DNA of 64,000 nucleotides. It comes from Panulirus ornatus. Taxonomy: Eukaryota; Arthropoda; Malacostraca; Decapoda; Palinuridae. Of this stretch, positions 24,490-35,164 are shown in pieces (position 1 is the stretch's first letter; each line of letters begins with the position of its first letter). Under the pieces are notes generated by a model. It did not search any database and was not told the DNA's origin. It saw only the letters and a list, made by a program, of their open reading frames with translations. Made by a program: the position numbers and the translations under genes. The DNA is taken from NCBI RefSeq assembly GCF_036320965.1, contig NC_092258.1:964001-1028000 (forward strand), written 5' to 3'.

Positions 24490-24644
24490 CACTCGGTAAA
24501 CTCCTCGCATAGCACATATAACAATGTGGTGTCAGCCATGAATTAGGCCCGGGTGTTAAGGGTAGTGTGCTGAAATATCATAGTGATACAACCATTCGTT
24601 TAGCAGAAATTTGTGAAAACCAGCGTTTGTCCGCTGCTGAAACG
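24490..24644 (-). repeat. Right terminal inverted repeat of the DNA transposon
   Basis: Reverse complement of the left TIR; TA target duplication at 24645-24646. Confidence 0.88.
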
Positions 24645-24646
24645 TA

Positions 24647-25397
24647 TAGTAGTAACTCGTGATGTTAATGTTTACGTTCCTTTCGTCCATGTTTACCTGG
24701 GATGAAGAGCGGCACTAATGTATAATAACCAGAGCAGCAGGAGCCACAGCCGCCAAGGCCGCTATCAGTCACTGCTTCTCACCCCGACATCCAAGGTCTT
24801 GGAACACCTTCTCCCGGCTCTCCAACATTCAATTTTCTGATTATATTCAGAAAAATCAGTTGACCTCACCAGGAATAAATTTGTATCTACAGTGTCGTAG
24901 AAATATTGCTTGCGTGATATATTGAGGTTGATGAGTTGATTGTAACATCAAAGACAAGACACAGAGGTCAGAAATGCTGTTGAAGTTCAGGCAGGTCATA
25001 ATAACACAAAAGTGGAAGACAGAGGAGAAGGCATAAGAACCCACATTGAGGAACGTAAAATGTCGAACGAGATGCCGGTGGAAGAGGCGTGGTGACTGGT
25101 GCCTGGATCACTGTGGGTCTCCATGTGTGTAAGGGGCGAGGACGGGTCATACGTCGTTCGTACTTGGCGACTCGCCTCTGTGTTGCTTCTCGGGTGTGTG
25201 CGTGGTGACTGATATGTGTGGTGTAGTATATCATACTGTATCCTGTGACAAACTGGTATATGGTCACCAGTCTTCCTAGCATGCTTGCACATATCTTTTG
25301 CCTGTTTACCTACATGCAAACACTGGCCCACGTCCGTTACATGCCTGGATATCTGTCCTCATTGTGGCCATGCTGGCAACCCTCCTTTAACCCTTAG
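24647..25397. other. Intergenic; no feature supported
   Basis: No repeat partner or recognisable coding sequence seen. Any upstream exon of the membrane-protein candidate should lie here or farther left, but none could be singled out. Confidence 0.5.
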
Positions 25398-25543
25398 TTT
25401 TGGTTGGCCTTTGCCTGTTCTTCCTGCTTTGGGTGAAGATGGGCTCTGCCCTCCCAGTCATCTGTGTCACCTCTTTCATCCCCTCCGTCATAGATGTCTA
25501 CATGGGGACGTTCCTCACGGCCATGGCCTCAGGGTACGGCAAG
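25398..25543 (+). CDS. Candidate internal exon, membrane-protein gene (exon a)
   Basis: Acceptor TTTAACCCTTAG ends at 25397. The frame (phase: two leading bases) reads LVGLCLFFLLWVKMGSALP, then VICVTSFIPSVIDVYMGTFL, then TAMASGYGK, with two hydrophobic segments. A donor AAG|GTGGTG at 25544 leaves phase 0, which fits the next candidate exon at 26582. An alternative donor CACA|GTGAGC lies at 25565. Family not recognised. Membrane character and matching phases are the only support. Confidence 0.35.
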
Positions 25544-26061
25544 GTGGTGACAGGTCCGCATCACAGTGAGCCGGACGACTGTTGCTGTCCAGGAAATGTT
25601 TGCTCAGTGATTCCGCTTGACGCAGGTGCTGGCTACACACATCGAGATAATGTATGTTTCTCTCGTGAGGCAGACATGATGGTTATATGGTTACGTCAAG
25701 ATCCTTAAGATGGCGAGATGAGGTATTAGGATGCCACGGCCAGAAAGTTTAGTGGTCGTTGTAAGAAGCTATTTATGTACTGGTGTTGTGGACATAATAT
25801 TGTTATTTCTGACTATTGTTTAGGTTGTGAGGGAGATACGAGTGACTACGTATAACAAAGCCTTCCATAAATCCTTTGTTGTCTGTGAACTCGTAGCCCA
25901 TGTCCTACGTAGCAAGTGTCTCTTGTGTCAAACTATCGCTTGGATGGTTAGTGACTGTCGTGCAGTTAGCTACCACTGCCGGAGATGTCGGCTTCCCCTC
26001 CTGGCCCAGGTTCATGTGTTACCTTTGACCGCATACGCATTGGTTGTTGGCATTCAGTCCA

Positions 26062-26068
<7 letters not shown>

Positions 26069-26110
<42 letters not shown>
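26069..26110. repeat. (CT)n microsatellite
   Basis: About 20 CT units. Confidence 0.95.
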
Positions 26111-26113
<3 letters not shown>

Positions 26114-26157
26114 CTCGTCCACATGCAAGTCATACGACTCCGGCATGTACAATGCCC

Positions 26158-26310
26158 TGTGATGCACACATGGTCATCCCTGGTGTGTACAGTGCCCTGT
26201 GGTGCACACATAACCATCCTTGGTGTGTACAGTGCTCCGTGGTGCACACACAGCCATCCTTGGTGTGTATAGTGCTCTGTGATGCACACATGGCAGCCCC
26301 GGAGTGTACA
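26158..26310. repeat. ~40-bp tandem repeat, 4 copies
   Basis: Units start at about 26158, 26198, 26238 and 26278 and share TGCACACA, CATCC.TGGTGTGTA and AGTGC. Divergence rises in the last copy. Confidence 0.85.
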
Positions 26311-26581
26311 TAGAGAGTACTTTGAAGGGCCTCGAGATAGAAACTCTGTACTAAGCCGATTGTTTTTTTTTCCGCAATTGGGAGCATTTCTGTGGCGGAC
26401 AAGTACTGAGAAAAATCTATATTTATCAGTAGTAAGAGAGAGTGCGAGACGGGAGTCGTAAGATAGCCATCCGGTGTGTGTGTGTGCGTGTGTGTCGGGG
26501 GACTGTTAAATATTGGTCTATGATGACGATGATGTAACCATCTCCAGGAATATATGATGACGCTTCTTTGCTCATTTTCAG

Positions 26582-26649
26582 GTCTTGTGCCTCGCGCCCC
26601 ATCTGCGCCTGCTGCTGCTGCTGGAGACGCTGTCTTTCGCGTTTGTGGT
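26582..26649 (+). CDS. Candidate internal exon, membrane-protein gene (exon b)
   Basis: Strong acceptor (CTTTGCTCATTTTCAG ending 26581) and strong donor (GTGAGT at 26650). The 68-nt exon read in phase 0 gives VLCLAPHLRLLLLLETLSFA then FV, one hydrophobic span, and leaves phase 2. The acceptors at 28987 and 31051 both accept this phase and both lead to a stop. The other frame reads as Ala/Pro low complexity and is less gene-like. Unrecognised family. Confidence 0.4.
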
Positions 26650-26898
26650 GTGAGTGTTCAGGACACAAAAGGGCGAGTGTGGGACACTGCTACTCTTCAT
26701 GCTCCTTCCTCTTGCTGGTGGAGGTTGGCGTGCGTCTCCACACATTATGTATGGCTGCTGCGGTGAGCTCGCTGGCAACACTTTTTATAAGATTCTTAAA
26801 GACGCTAACAACACTGATCACATCCTCAGGACACGCGCAGTAAACAACGACTTTCTCTTCCTACTCTGCTCATGTATGATCCTTCTCTTTTCTGTGTC

Positions 26899-26922
26899 TA
26901 TCTATCTATCTATCTATCTATC

Positions 26923-26988
<66 letters not shown>
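26899..26988. repeat. (TCTA)n then (TA)n compound array
   Basis: About seven TCTA units, then GTG, then about 30 TA units. Confidence 0.95.
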
Positions 26989-26989
<1 letters not shown>

Positions 26990-27203
26990 ACAGGGAAGGG
27001 AACAGGACTTCCTCGAAGCTAAGCTGCAGGGTCCAATATGTGTTATGGAGTTGCGCGAAATAACATTAATTTTAATTTGATTAGTGGGTATTGTGGTTGG
27101 GATAATTTCAGTAGTATAACAAATAGAGGAACAGAAATATGTTGAATAACAACAATGCTATATTGGATGGGATATATAAGGTGAGGTGACTGAGGGCAGT
27201 GAG

Positions 27204-27429
27204 CTACAAGAGGTACAGGATTATGGCAAGGAAGAGGATAGACAGGTAGGTCGAGTAGTTCGAGGGATCCAGTGATGCCTGTGAGGATGCCAGATGAAAC
27301 AGGAACACGTGGGAGTAGGACGTGGCTCCCAGTAGGAGGATGTGGGTGTGGCCCGTAACGCGGTTCCTGGAGTGTGCGGCGACGGCCGGTTTTGTATCTA
27401 GGTTGTAGGAGTGTCGTGGGTCCCTTGTT
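27204..27429 (-). CDS. Candidate terminal coding exon of a membrane protein, minus strand
   Basis: Too short and lacking an ATG, so it must be spliced. Acceptor TGATTTTGTAG ends at 27430 on the minus strand. The exon (one leading base) encodes 74 residues to a TAG at 27204-27206: TRDPRHSYNLDTKPAVAAHS, RNRVTGHTHILLLGATSYSH, VFLFHLASSQASLDPSN, YSTYLSILFLAIILYLL. Two hydrophobic helices and a hydrophobic C-terminus suggest a multi-pass membrane protein. The region is GC-richer than its flanks. The previous exon would lie above 27430 and end in phase 2, and was not found. It sits inside the span of the plus-strand candidate gene, so one of the two models may be wrong or the genes may be nested. 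Confidence 0.45.
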
Positions 27430-28987
27430 CTACAAAATCATGCAATGAAATGTCTACAATTAATCATCTTAATGTAATAACCAACTAGTGTCTGACTAAG
27501 ACACTTTGTAACGTCAGGCTGCCTTCCTCCGGTGATATCCGGATATTTAAGAGTTGGTGAGGTCAGTTCTGGCAGGGGTAGCTATTCCCAAAGGGAATTG
27601 GAGACGTCGAAGGACAATGTCACAGGCTTCTGACTTCGCTCCGAACTGTTGGACTGAGATGAAGTCCGTAAGAGCGGCACCTCTCATGGAAATAGTCAGG
27701 TCTTGTATAATTACAGCGGTAGCTTTTGATCTGCCACCGCCGATCATCGAGTATGGGTGTCAGGGATCTATACTGCAGGTGCAGCCATAGCTTGGGGCAC
27801 GAAACTCGTTTCTCCCGGCATTATTAGGTCGGGAGAGGTCACATGCGGCCGCCTGTCACCCAGTCAAGGCGTCGTCAATAACTTTGTGGGGCGACAGTGG
27901 GTCGCTACAGAACTAAAATGTGCTGAGTATTGTCTCCCCGCGATCACTTCACCGTCCGTACTATCTGTTGGTTCCTTAGTTAGTCAGTTGGGCTTCTGTT
28001 CACTTAGTTATCATGAGGCAATGGAAGTGTCTCTGCGAGGCATAATTTGCATCTTTCTCTTATCTGTAACTCCAAGTTGCATTCTTGTTTCATGTTCACT
28101 TAGGTCTTGTATATCACAGTGTCCGGAGTTGGTCTGCCTTACCAATGTATCAGGTATTAAATTCTTGACGATATTCCTCTCACTGTGTATGTAAGAGCTT
28201 CCATGAATTTCAGTTTTTCTTCATGGCGTTTTGTCATGAATGTACAGTTTGCTGTTATGGTTTCATTCTGTCACAAGTCTCGTTGACTTAAACCTTCTGT
28301 GTATTGTCACAAAACCCATCACTTGCTTTACACTCTTGCTCATAACAATACATCCATATCTGCTGGTGTGCTGCTGAAATTCCCTCTGTTCTCTTCACTC
28401 TTGTTCTTCATATTAGTATCCTGTAAACGCTCTGTTCTCATTTTCCTTTCCTCCAAAACATCTATAACATCCCATTACGAATGTTTATTGTAGTGAACGT
28501 TATAGCTATGATTTTATCAAGCATGTGTCGGCCTGTTTTCGGTGTTTGTTGTGGGTATTCTACGGAATCTGAAACAAAAATGTAACCAAGCGAGAAAATT
28601 ATAGAAACGCAAATTATTACTTAGGCACCAGACTGTTTTATCAGTTTCAACTGAAACTATCAAAAGTTGCTTCAGCCTCTGTTCCTCTGCTTGTTGATTT
28701 ACTTATTTACCTTTATCATTGTATAAAAGTTGTCATTGATAATGATTACACAAATCTTTGCATCATCATCATGGTAACTGTTCTTTTTTCAAGTAAACTA
28801 TGTAAAGGAAACTCGTGTAACCGGCATATTTTCATATCTGGCACGACTTGGATCCGGCAGAAGCTGTATGTAAATAAGCTGATCATCGTTTGAGCATAGC
28901 CTTGCATTGACATCTCGTTGCAGAAGGTAATTAATGATGACTACATTATTCACGTTGAACAACGCAACATGATCTGTTCCTCTGCAG

Positions 28988-29042
28988 GTCGAGGAATCTG
29001 GTGAGGTCGCTGACGGAGGCGGCGGGGCGTCCAAAGTCCTAA
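28988..29042 (+). CDS. Candidate last exon (alternative 1), membrane-protein gene
   Basis: Acceptor GTTCCTCTGCAG ends at 28987. Joined in phase to exon b it gives V-SRNLVRSLTEAAGRPKS and a stop TAA at 29040-29042. In another frame this exon stays open to a donor GTGAGG at about 29134, whose phase also fits the exon at 31052, so its role is ambiguous. Confidence 0.25.
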
Positions 29043-29365
29043 TTGCGTCTCGGGAACACGAGTCTCTAACCATCCTCGTGGCTAGACTGGAGACAGGACC
29101 CTCGTTGGTCAGGATCTGGAGAATGGAAAGGTGAGGCCACGTACCAGGGGCATGGAGAAATGTGGGCACTATGGAGAAGTGAGGCCACACAGTAAACTAA
29201 TCAGAAATGCAACAATGTTAGTGGTAAGGCATACAGTAGGAGGTTGGAGGATTAAGGCATTCTGTAGGGGCTTGGAGACGTGAACCTTACACCTTTGTGT
29301 ATGGTCTGTGTTACCTGATACGGACGGACAACTGAATACCCTATTGGGGGTCATCACATTTATGA

Positions 29366-29368
<3 letters not shown>

Positions 29369-29446
<78 letters not shown>
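29369..29446. repeat. (TA)n microsatellite
   Basis: TA array with one C interruption, ending at the 3' tail of a minus-strand retrotransposon copy. Confidence 0.95.
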
Positions 29447-29449
<3 letters not shown>

Positions 29450-30562
29450 TTATTCATTATACTTTGTCGCTGTCTCCCGCGTTAGCGAGGTAGCGCAAGG
29501 AAACACTAAAGAATGTCCCAACCTACCCACATACACATGATTATACATCACGCCCACACACGCACATTTCAACGTATATATACATAGACATATATACACA
29601 TATACATATTCATTCTTGCTGTCTTCATCCATTTTCGTCACCACCAAACATGAAATGGCAACCCCCCCCCCCTCCTCCCGCGCGGGCGTGAGGTATCGCT
29701 AGGAAAAAAACAAGAAAGGCAACATTCGTTCACACTCAGTCTCTAGCTGTTATGTACATGCACCGAAACCACAGCTCCCTTTCCACATCTAGGCCTCACA
29801 AAACTTTCCATGGTTTACCCCAGACGCTTCACATGCCCTGGCTTAATCCATTGACAGCACGTCGACCCCAGTGCACTACATCGTTCCAATTCACTCTATT
29901 CCTTGCACGCCCTTCACCCTCCTGTATGTTCAGGCCCCGATCGCTCAAAAGCTTTTTCACTCCATCCTTCCACCTCCAATTCGGTCTCCCACTTCTCCTC
30001 GTTCCCTCCACCTCTGACACATATATCCTCTTTGTCAATCGTTCCTCACTCATTCTCTCCATGTGACCAAACCATTTCAATACACCCTCTTCTGCTCTCT
30101 CAACCACACTCTTTTTATTACCACACATCTCTCTTACCCTTTCATTACTTGATCACTCCACCTCACACCTCTTATTGTTCTCAAACGTCTCATTTCCAAC
30201 ACATCCACCCTCCTCCGCACAACCCTATCTATAGCCCACGCCTAGCAACCATATAACATTGCTGGAACAGCTATTACTTCAAACATACCCATTTTTGCTC
30301 TTCGAGATAACGTTCTGGCCTTCCACACATTCTTCAACGCTCCCAGAACCTTCGCCCCCTCCCCCCACCTTGTGACTCGCTTCCGCTTCCATGGTTCCAT
30401 CTGCTGCTAAATCCACTCCAAGATATCTAAAACCCTTCACTTTCTCCAGTTTTTCTCCATTCAAACTTACCGTCTGATTGACTTGTCCCTCAACCCTATT
30501 GAACCCTATAACCTTGCTCTTATTCACATTTACTCTCGGCTTTCTCCGTTCACACACTTTAC
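29447..30562 (-). mobile_element. Older non-LTR retrotransposon copy (L4-copy), minus strand
   Basis: Same family as 79-1523 but more diverged. In its own orientation: RT thumb and C-terminal coding, the stop, the full-length 3' UTR and the conserved tail. Coding is interrupted: a frameshift and a lost base pair near 30150 separate the blocks around 29829-30128 (KWFGHMERMSEERL, RRSGRPNWRWKDG) and 30279-30596 (NGEKLEKVKGFRYLGVDLAA). A poly-C tract sits in the UTR at 29662-29676. Confidence 0.85.
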
Positions 30563-30569
30563 TAGTGAA

Positions 30570-30628
30570 GTGTTTTAGATACCTGGGAGTGGACATGGCA
30601 GCGAATGGTGCCGTGGAAGAGGGACAGT
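30570..30628 (+). mobile_element. Inverted fragment of the same retrotransposon
   Basis: Plus-strand match to the coding block GAAGTGTTTTAGATAC-CTGGGAGTGGA, which is also present on the opposite strand at about 30380-30440. It abuts the 5' end of the minus-strand copy with a switch of strand near 30563-30570. Confidence 0.75.
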
Positions 30629-31051
30629 GCGGGGAATATGCTGAGGCATACTGAGGGCGTCAAGAGGTAAGGCCTATGTGAGATGCTACTGAGGCAGAGA
30701 AAGGCTGAACATACTTTGATGTTAGACAAATGATATATAGGCTATGAACAGAACTGGTCCCGAAATTTCACTCCCTGCATGTTTCAGTCTTAAGACCTCG
30801 CGGCTTAGCACATTCCATTTTTCGCTAGATAACCTCTTGCAGAAAGCAGACGCCTTCGTCTGCCTAACTTATGGCATCTCTACCCACCATCATGTTTTAC
30901 TGGTATGCACAGCAGATGAAATTAGAAATTAAACGTCGTCTGGCGGCATGGACCAAGATGATTTTTGCTAGTAGATAAAGGCTGTAGTAATGTGGTGTAA
31001 GTAGGGTTGGCGTCATTACCTGACGCTGATATGAAGTTTCACTTGTTGCAG
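30629..31051. other. No feature supported
   Basis: A 62-codon ORF at 30744-30932 shows no family features. Presumably intron or intergenic. Confidence 0.5.
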
Positions 31052-31145
31052 CCTGACGGCGAGGACTCTGCTGCGGCTGTGCGGGCTGGTGGTGACGTTC
31101 TTGGGAGTTGTGCTGCAGTTAAGCCCCGACCACCAGTGGACCTGA
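31052..31145 (+). CDS. Candidate last exon (alternative 2), membrane-protein gene
   Basis: Acceptor TTTCACTTGTTGCAG ends at 31051. With one leading base completing the upstream codon it reads LTARTLLRLCGLVVTFLGVV then LQLSPDHQWT and stops at 31143-31145, giving one hydrophobic helix. Phase agrees with exon b (26582-26649) and with the GTGAGG donor after the 28988 exon. The opposite strand of this stretch is also open (VHWWSGLNCSTTPKN), so strand is not certain. Confidence 0.35.
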
Positions 31146-31696
31146 ACAACAGATGAATGTATCACACGCTTCGACCACTGCTTCTGACCTGCATCGTCCG
31201 ACCTACAGTGACGGTAGGCCATCTGTTCTCTGGCCAACAATGATGCTGGGCCACTTGATATTTACATGGCCAATGTCGCCTTAAACCACATCTCCCTTAG
31301 CTATGAGTGATATGGTCCTCCACTCTTCTGACCGGTGGTCTAGGGTCAAACTGTGCCAGTAGGCAGGTCTGGTGTAGGTATTAGTTCATATTATAATGAG
31401 AAATACAGGAAGGATTTTGAGTTATATTGAGTATTATGATAAAAATATACATATTACTGTGGTTTACGAAGCGTTGCAAGTGGGATCAGTTAAATTTTGA
31501 TCACATAACCCTGTGACTTCTCGTAAATGCCTTCAGCAACTTCAAGGCTGCGCTACAATCAGTAGTAGCAAAATGATAGTCCTCGATGGGTCTACTTTTC
31601 ATTCACTGACGATGGTACAACCTCATCGAAGGTGATTTTTCACTTGCAGTATAACTTAATGCAGGTAGAGTCTGGTTTAACGCACACTCGTGTGAG

Positions 31697-31698
<2 letters not shown>
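31146..31698. other. No feature supported
   Basis: AT-rich, no recognisable coding or repeats. Confidence 0.5.

Positions 31699-31741
<43 letters not shown>
31699..31741. repeat. (TA)n microsatellite
   Basis: TA array. Confidence 0.95.
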
Positions 31742-31744
<3 letters not shown>

Positions 31745-32371
31745 ACCTTACTATATCATCCTGCCTCAAGAGTCCTTTTTATCTTCGTGTGGCTCCTGCA
31801 TCACTCGGGAAGGTGGACACGTCCACTGGTCGAGAGCACATGTCATGAAGTGTTGAGGTTGTGTGGTGTGCGTCACGTGTAGTAAGTGTTTGGTGTGATC
31901 TTCATGGTAGTGGAATGTGGGCATGAAGAGTCATGGGATATGGTGAAACGGTATTTGTCGTGTTGTATTCATAAATGTCTTCTTTGAATGATCTCTTTTG
32001 CCTTGCTACTTTGTGTTAGGAGACGAACAACGAAATCATATGCGATCAAATATAAAGTACCAAAACCTAAGTAAAGTCCTCAGTCTATTTTATTCAACCC
32101 ATCAATAGCAAGTTTCTCCCCGTATACCGCATAACTATTTAATTTCTTGTTTTGAATTCTTCTGTTCGTCCTTTGTCCCTTGAAAAACAAGCAGAGTGTC
32201 CTCACTCGCTGTACACATAGGTAATATGTCGCATAATTTCTAAGATCTAGAGGAAGCTTTCATTTAGACTTGTGTACTTCCAGGTACAGATGCCATGTAG
32301 GCAAACACCTGCAACTCTCGTTATTAACTTTGTTCTGTAGAGACAAATTACTGCTCAGACCTTCCTCCAAA

Positions 32372-32373
<2 letters not shown>
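31742..32373. other. No feature supported
   Basis: No recognisable coding or repeats. Confidence 0.5.

Positions 32374-32434
<61 letters not shown>
32374..32434. repeat. (TA)n microsatellite
   Basis: TA array. Confidence 0.95.
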
Positions 32435-32437
<3 letters not shown>

Positions 32438-32602
32438 AGATCTGAATAATCATAATTTATTTTAAATCGACTGTGAAGAGTAGGAAAAATCACTGTGGGT
32501 TATTTAGGAAAGTGAAAATACCTGTGCTTAATGTACAGAGAAACTGGTAAGACATCTTAGGAAGCTATAAACATCACTAGGACCATCAGGAAGGAAGACA
32601 GG

Positions 32603-32604
<2 letters not shown>

Positions 32605-32693
<89 letters not shown>
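32605..32693. repeat. (TA)n microsatellite
   Basis: TA array, 170 nt after the previous one. Confidence 0.95.
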
Positions 32694-32695
<2 letters not shown>

Positions 32696-32863
32696 TCACA
32701 ACCGATCGTAACATTCTAAAGATAATGAGTATAATGATGTTTTCTCTGAAGTCAGGTAGAAATAAGGTAAAAAATCTCGTAATTTAAGTCCAGTTTCATT
32801 CACAGAGCAGCAGCAGTCATAAGGCTCTACAATAGACTTAATATGTTCAGATATATAAACAAT

Positions 32864-32940
32864 CTATAGGAAATATGTTGATATACTAGTGATCCATAGG
32901 AAATATGTTAATATACTAATGATCCACAGGAAATAATTAA
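32864..32940. repeat. 30-bp tandem repeat, 2.5 copies
   Basis: Copies at 32864, 32894 and 32924 around CCATAGGAAATATGTTAATA, then CTAATGAT. Few substitutions. Confidence 0.8.
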
Positions 32941-35164
32941 CATTTAATATTCAAAATTAGTTATATCTGACTCACTGAAATATTTGCATAAATAAGTGCA
33001 TGTATGTAATCTCTTAAGGACTTGTTTTCCTTTGGCGGAGACTTTAGTATCCATATGATTATATTTCATATTACATTAACTAAATCATGTATATATAAAA
33101 TGCAAAACAGGCTTGACTGTAGCGACTGACTCACAAAAGTAGGTCTGTAGTGCTGCTCTCACCAGTGCTAGGAATACTCACCCTGTGCTGAGTTCAGTTC
33201 CTCCACACACTCGTGTCTTTATTTTCCTCTCCATCTTTGATATTCTTTTTTTCTTACCCAACACGGAACATCTTTCATTGATAAACTAATCCATAACTGG
33301 TTTGCCAAGACGTGGATCTCTAAGCTGATGACCAGTAAAGAATATCATCTTTCAAACTATTTGAAACCGTATGAAAATTACATGTTTTCATATGATATTA
33401 CAGTAAACTATACATCTTCAGTGTATCACATCAGTATAGATACAAATTTATAATAAATATATATTAGGATCAGTGACAAACAGTCGCCTCTTAAATCAGT
33501 AAAGAAAGACCCACGGAGGCACAGATGTAAGTGAAAGACTTCTTGGGTCAGCTGCCAATGCTGGAAGCTGACATATCAACCAGCTGTCGCCATTATAATT
33601 TGTCATTAGTGGTTTGTAAACAGATGCTTGGCTAATTATGGATTTATATCAAATAATACACACGTCACATGTATGAGAATTATGTACCAGTTAAAGCAAT
33701 TGACTGTGACAAAATTAGATGAGATCTTAGACTAATTACTTCATGTAATCGGACAAAATTAATAGACTTACAGATGTTATGTCCAGTAGAGTCTACCATA
33801 TCCACACATAAGTATTTTGTACATTAAACCAGTCAATGTTAAATCCAAGGATTCTGATTTAATATAAAACATCACCCAAGATTCACAGTACATGAAATTT
33901 CTTCATACAAGTACATAGCGACAGCAAATATAAAATTCATCACTACTTAATGTACATCTAAGTCATATAAAATTCTTAAAAATACAGAGTAGATGTGAAG
34001 GCACAGAGGTTCTTCAACCAAGACTAACCAAAATACCTGTCACTCTTCTATCATATAGTGTAGTCACTAGAGTTACATCACAGGTTATCCTCAGTAAATA
34101 TATGGCATTTCTATCGTGATGACATACATATTTTTGTCAGTAAATTAGTTATCTAAACATTATCAACATTTTTGTTTCTTATTTTGATAAAAAACTGTAA
34201 AGTTAATAATTAGTATTTGTTACACATGCCATATTCAGAAGTCAGACCTCAAAGTAAAACATTATCTGATCATTCATGACTATAAGAACCATACATGCAG
34301 CCAGCGTGTGTGTGTATAGTCTCGCAGTTATCTTGAACTGAAGATGTTCATAATTTTTCAACTGGTGATTATAACGACGTTGACGGCCTTAATGACCCTA
34401 GCAATCGACAAACATAAAGCTCAGATGACCAACTTAATGAGTGTTAAGCATTGTCTGATATGACTTCACGTGGCAGAGTGACTGAGGTGGAGGGAATTAG
34501 TGAGACGGTAAAGCTATAACATAATACAGAGGTGTCTGTCTGTTATGTCATCATCTCTTGGTTTCTCACACAAGAGAATCCTCCAGTGACACCATGAGTT
34601 GGTCCTGACGAGACCTTAAACCTACACTTACAAAGTAAAAGGAACCTCCATGTGCAGTATCGAGTCATCTGGCAGCTGGCTGGGCTACACGCCCTTGCCT
34701 GGTAACATGACACTTGGCAGACAACCATCCTGGCCGTTTTCAAACAAAACATCTAGGGATGTTTTCAGAATTTGACGATGCAGTCCTTCTATATTGTATA
34801 ATTTGTTAATTATGACTCATATCAGATGTGCTTATTTTCAGATTTTTTGAAGAATTTAGCATTTCGCTACAAGAATTCTATTTCTCCCGGGAGACTGCAG
34901 ACCTCGTGTAAGCTTTCATAGTAAAAGCTTTATCGTCTAACTTTGAAGAAGATGGTCCTGAACATATGGCACTGGCGGTACACAACTCCAGCATAGACAC
35001 GTCCCTTAGACTTCTGCTTGAGTGTTGCTTCACCGCTTCTAACAGGATGACTGAACATTATTTGGTCTAGTAAGGCTAACTGTTAAACACACATTAAATG
35101 ACAATTCAGTAAGAATTAGAAATAAACACATTTTATATTATTGTGGTCAGTTAGTGATGGTTGA
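32941..35164. other. Intergenic, AT-rich; nothing supported
   Basis: Downstream of the kinase-like gene, which ends at 35165 on the minus strand. No recognisable coding. Confidence 0.55.

Larger units (their letters stand above)
21614..24644 (-). mobile_element. Complete Tc1/mariner/IS630-type DNA transposon, 3,031 bp, long TIRs
   Basis: Defined from the sequence: outer ends CGTTTCAGCGGCGGACAAAC (left) and, read inward from the right end, CGTTTCAGCAGCGGACAAAC. Inverted repeats of ~155 bp (21614-21766 and 24490-24644) are about 80-85% alike by eye, and TA flanks both sides. A weaker resemblance (CCCTCCC and C-runs) continues inward. The element contains one long minus-strand transposase ORF and an internal (TA)n array. 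No second copy is seen in the window. The open ORF suggests it is fairly young, although TIR divergence argues against very recent insertion. Confidence 0.88.

Noticed and set aside
28993..29060. Minus frame DFGRPAASVSDLTRFLDLQR as a kinase activation loop
   Set aside because: The DFG is a chance triplet: no other kinase motif nearby, no usable donor in phase, and the plus strand has better splice signals.
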